NCBI GenBank assembly: GCA_025656505.1
Contig: JAHXHR010000016.1
Coordinates: 1 to 42,947, forward strand
Length of the DNA stretch: 42,947 nucleotides
Reading direction: 5' to 3'
Origin: Candidatus Thiodiazotropha sp. (ex Epidulcina cf. delphinae)
Lineage (GTDB): Bacteria; Pseudomonadota; Gammaproteobacteria; Chromatiales; Chromatiaceae
Position 1 is the stretch's first letter. Each line of letters begins with the position of its first letter. The position numbers and the translations under genes are program-made. Below are positions 42,897 to 42,947 of the stretch, one piece after another. The notes below the pieces were generated by a model that saw only the letters and a program-made list of their open reading frames with translations, had not been told where the DNA came from and ran no database searches.

Positions 42897-42947
42897 TCAT
42901 GAGTGATAGGCTCAGCCTGTCACGAATAACGGCCCATGTTTACACTC

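Noticed and set aside
1..42947. tRNA, rRNA, CRISPR arrays and carboxysome shell genes
   Set aside because: Looked for by eye and not found: no CCA-ended cloverleaf, no regularly spaced direct repeats and no csoS or ccm-type proteins.

Overview
The window looks like a chromosomal segment of a chemolithoautotrophic gammaproteobacterium, most likely a sulfur oxidiser of the Chromatiales or a related symbiont lineage. This is inferred from two complete RuBisCO loci (form I cbbLS and form II cbbM), each with its own CbbQ/CbbO activase pair, a divergent CbbR regulator, a phosphoribulokinase, tandem NhaD-type sodium/proton antiporters and a FimX-like cyclic-di-GMP protein. No 16S rRNA, tRNA, CRISPR array or carboxysome gene is visible, so the species is not fixed.

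Layout. Bases 1-820: a very GC-rich foreign coding fragment joined to the 3' two-thirds of a decayed IS3-family insertion sequence, then a short repeat. 817-2578 (-): nrtR-nadA, NAD synthesis with its likely regulator. 2846-4909 (+): an HDOD protein and a GAF-GGDEF diguanylate cyclase. 5041-6540 (-): a membrane dynamin-like GTPase. 6954-12527 (+): an SCP2-like protein, an RND adaptor and a long-tailed RND permease. 12559-15909 (+): small secreted proteins, a ParA-like ATPase, a DUF302-like protein and a Met-rich membrane coiled-coil protein, interspersed with short inverted-repeat elements. 15942-19275 (-): a catalytically degenerate FimX-like protein and DAHP synthase.

19427-32115 is the carbon-fixation core. 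On the minus strand it holds cbbL-cbbS-cbbQ1-cbbO1 and cbbM-cbbQ2-cbbO2. Between them lie two plus-strand genes of unknown function that diverge from cbbM. cbbR diverges from cbbL. AT-rich dyads with the same ATAA/TTAT half-sites lie in both RuBisCO promoter regions, so one CbbR could control both. Strong stem-loops between cbbL/cbbS and cbbS/cbbQ1, and a terminator plus a 279-bp repeat between cbbM and cbbQ2, probably set enzyme-to-activase ratios. Phosphoribulokinase (37793-38665, -) supplies the RuBisCO substrate.

32223-36405 (+) carries dxs, gloB and a rhomboid protease with a C-terminal helical-repeat region, converging on a membrane protein of similar build. 38799-41822 (-) encodes two NhaD antiporters. 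The right edge carries an unassigned protein whose stop codon lies in a dispersed repeat, then a hairpin resembling an IS200/IS605 end.

At least four families of short inverted-repeat elements punctuate the intergenic spaces. The best candidates for undescribed biology are these elements and the two unknown genes set between the two RuBisCO operons.
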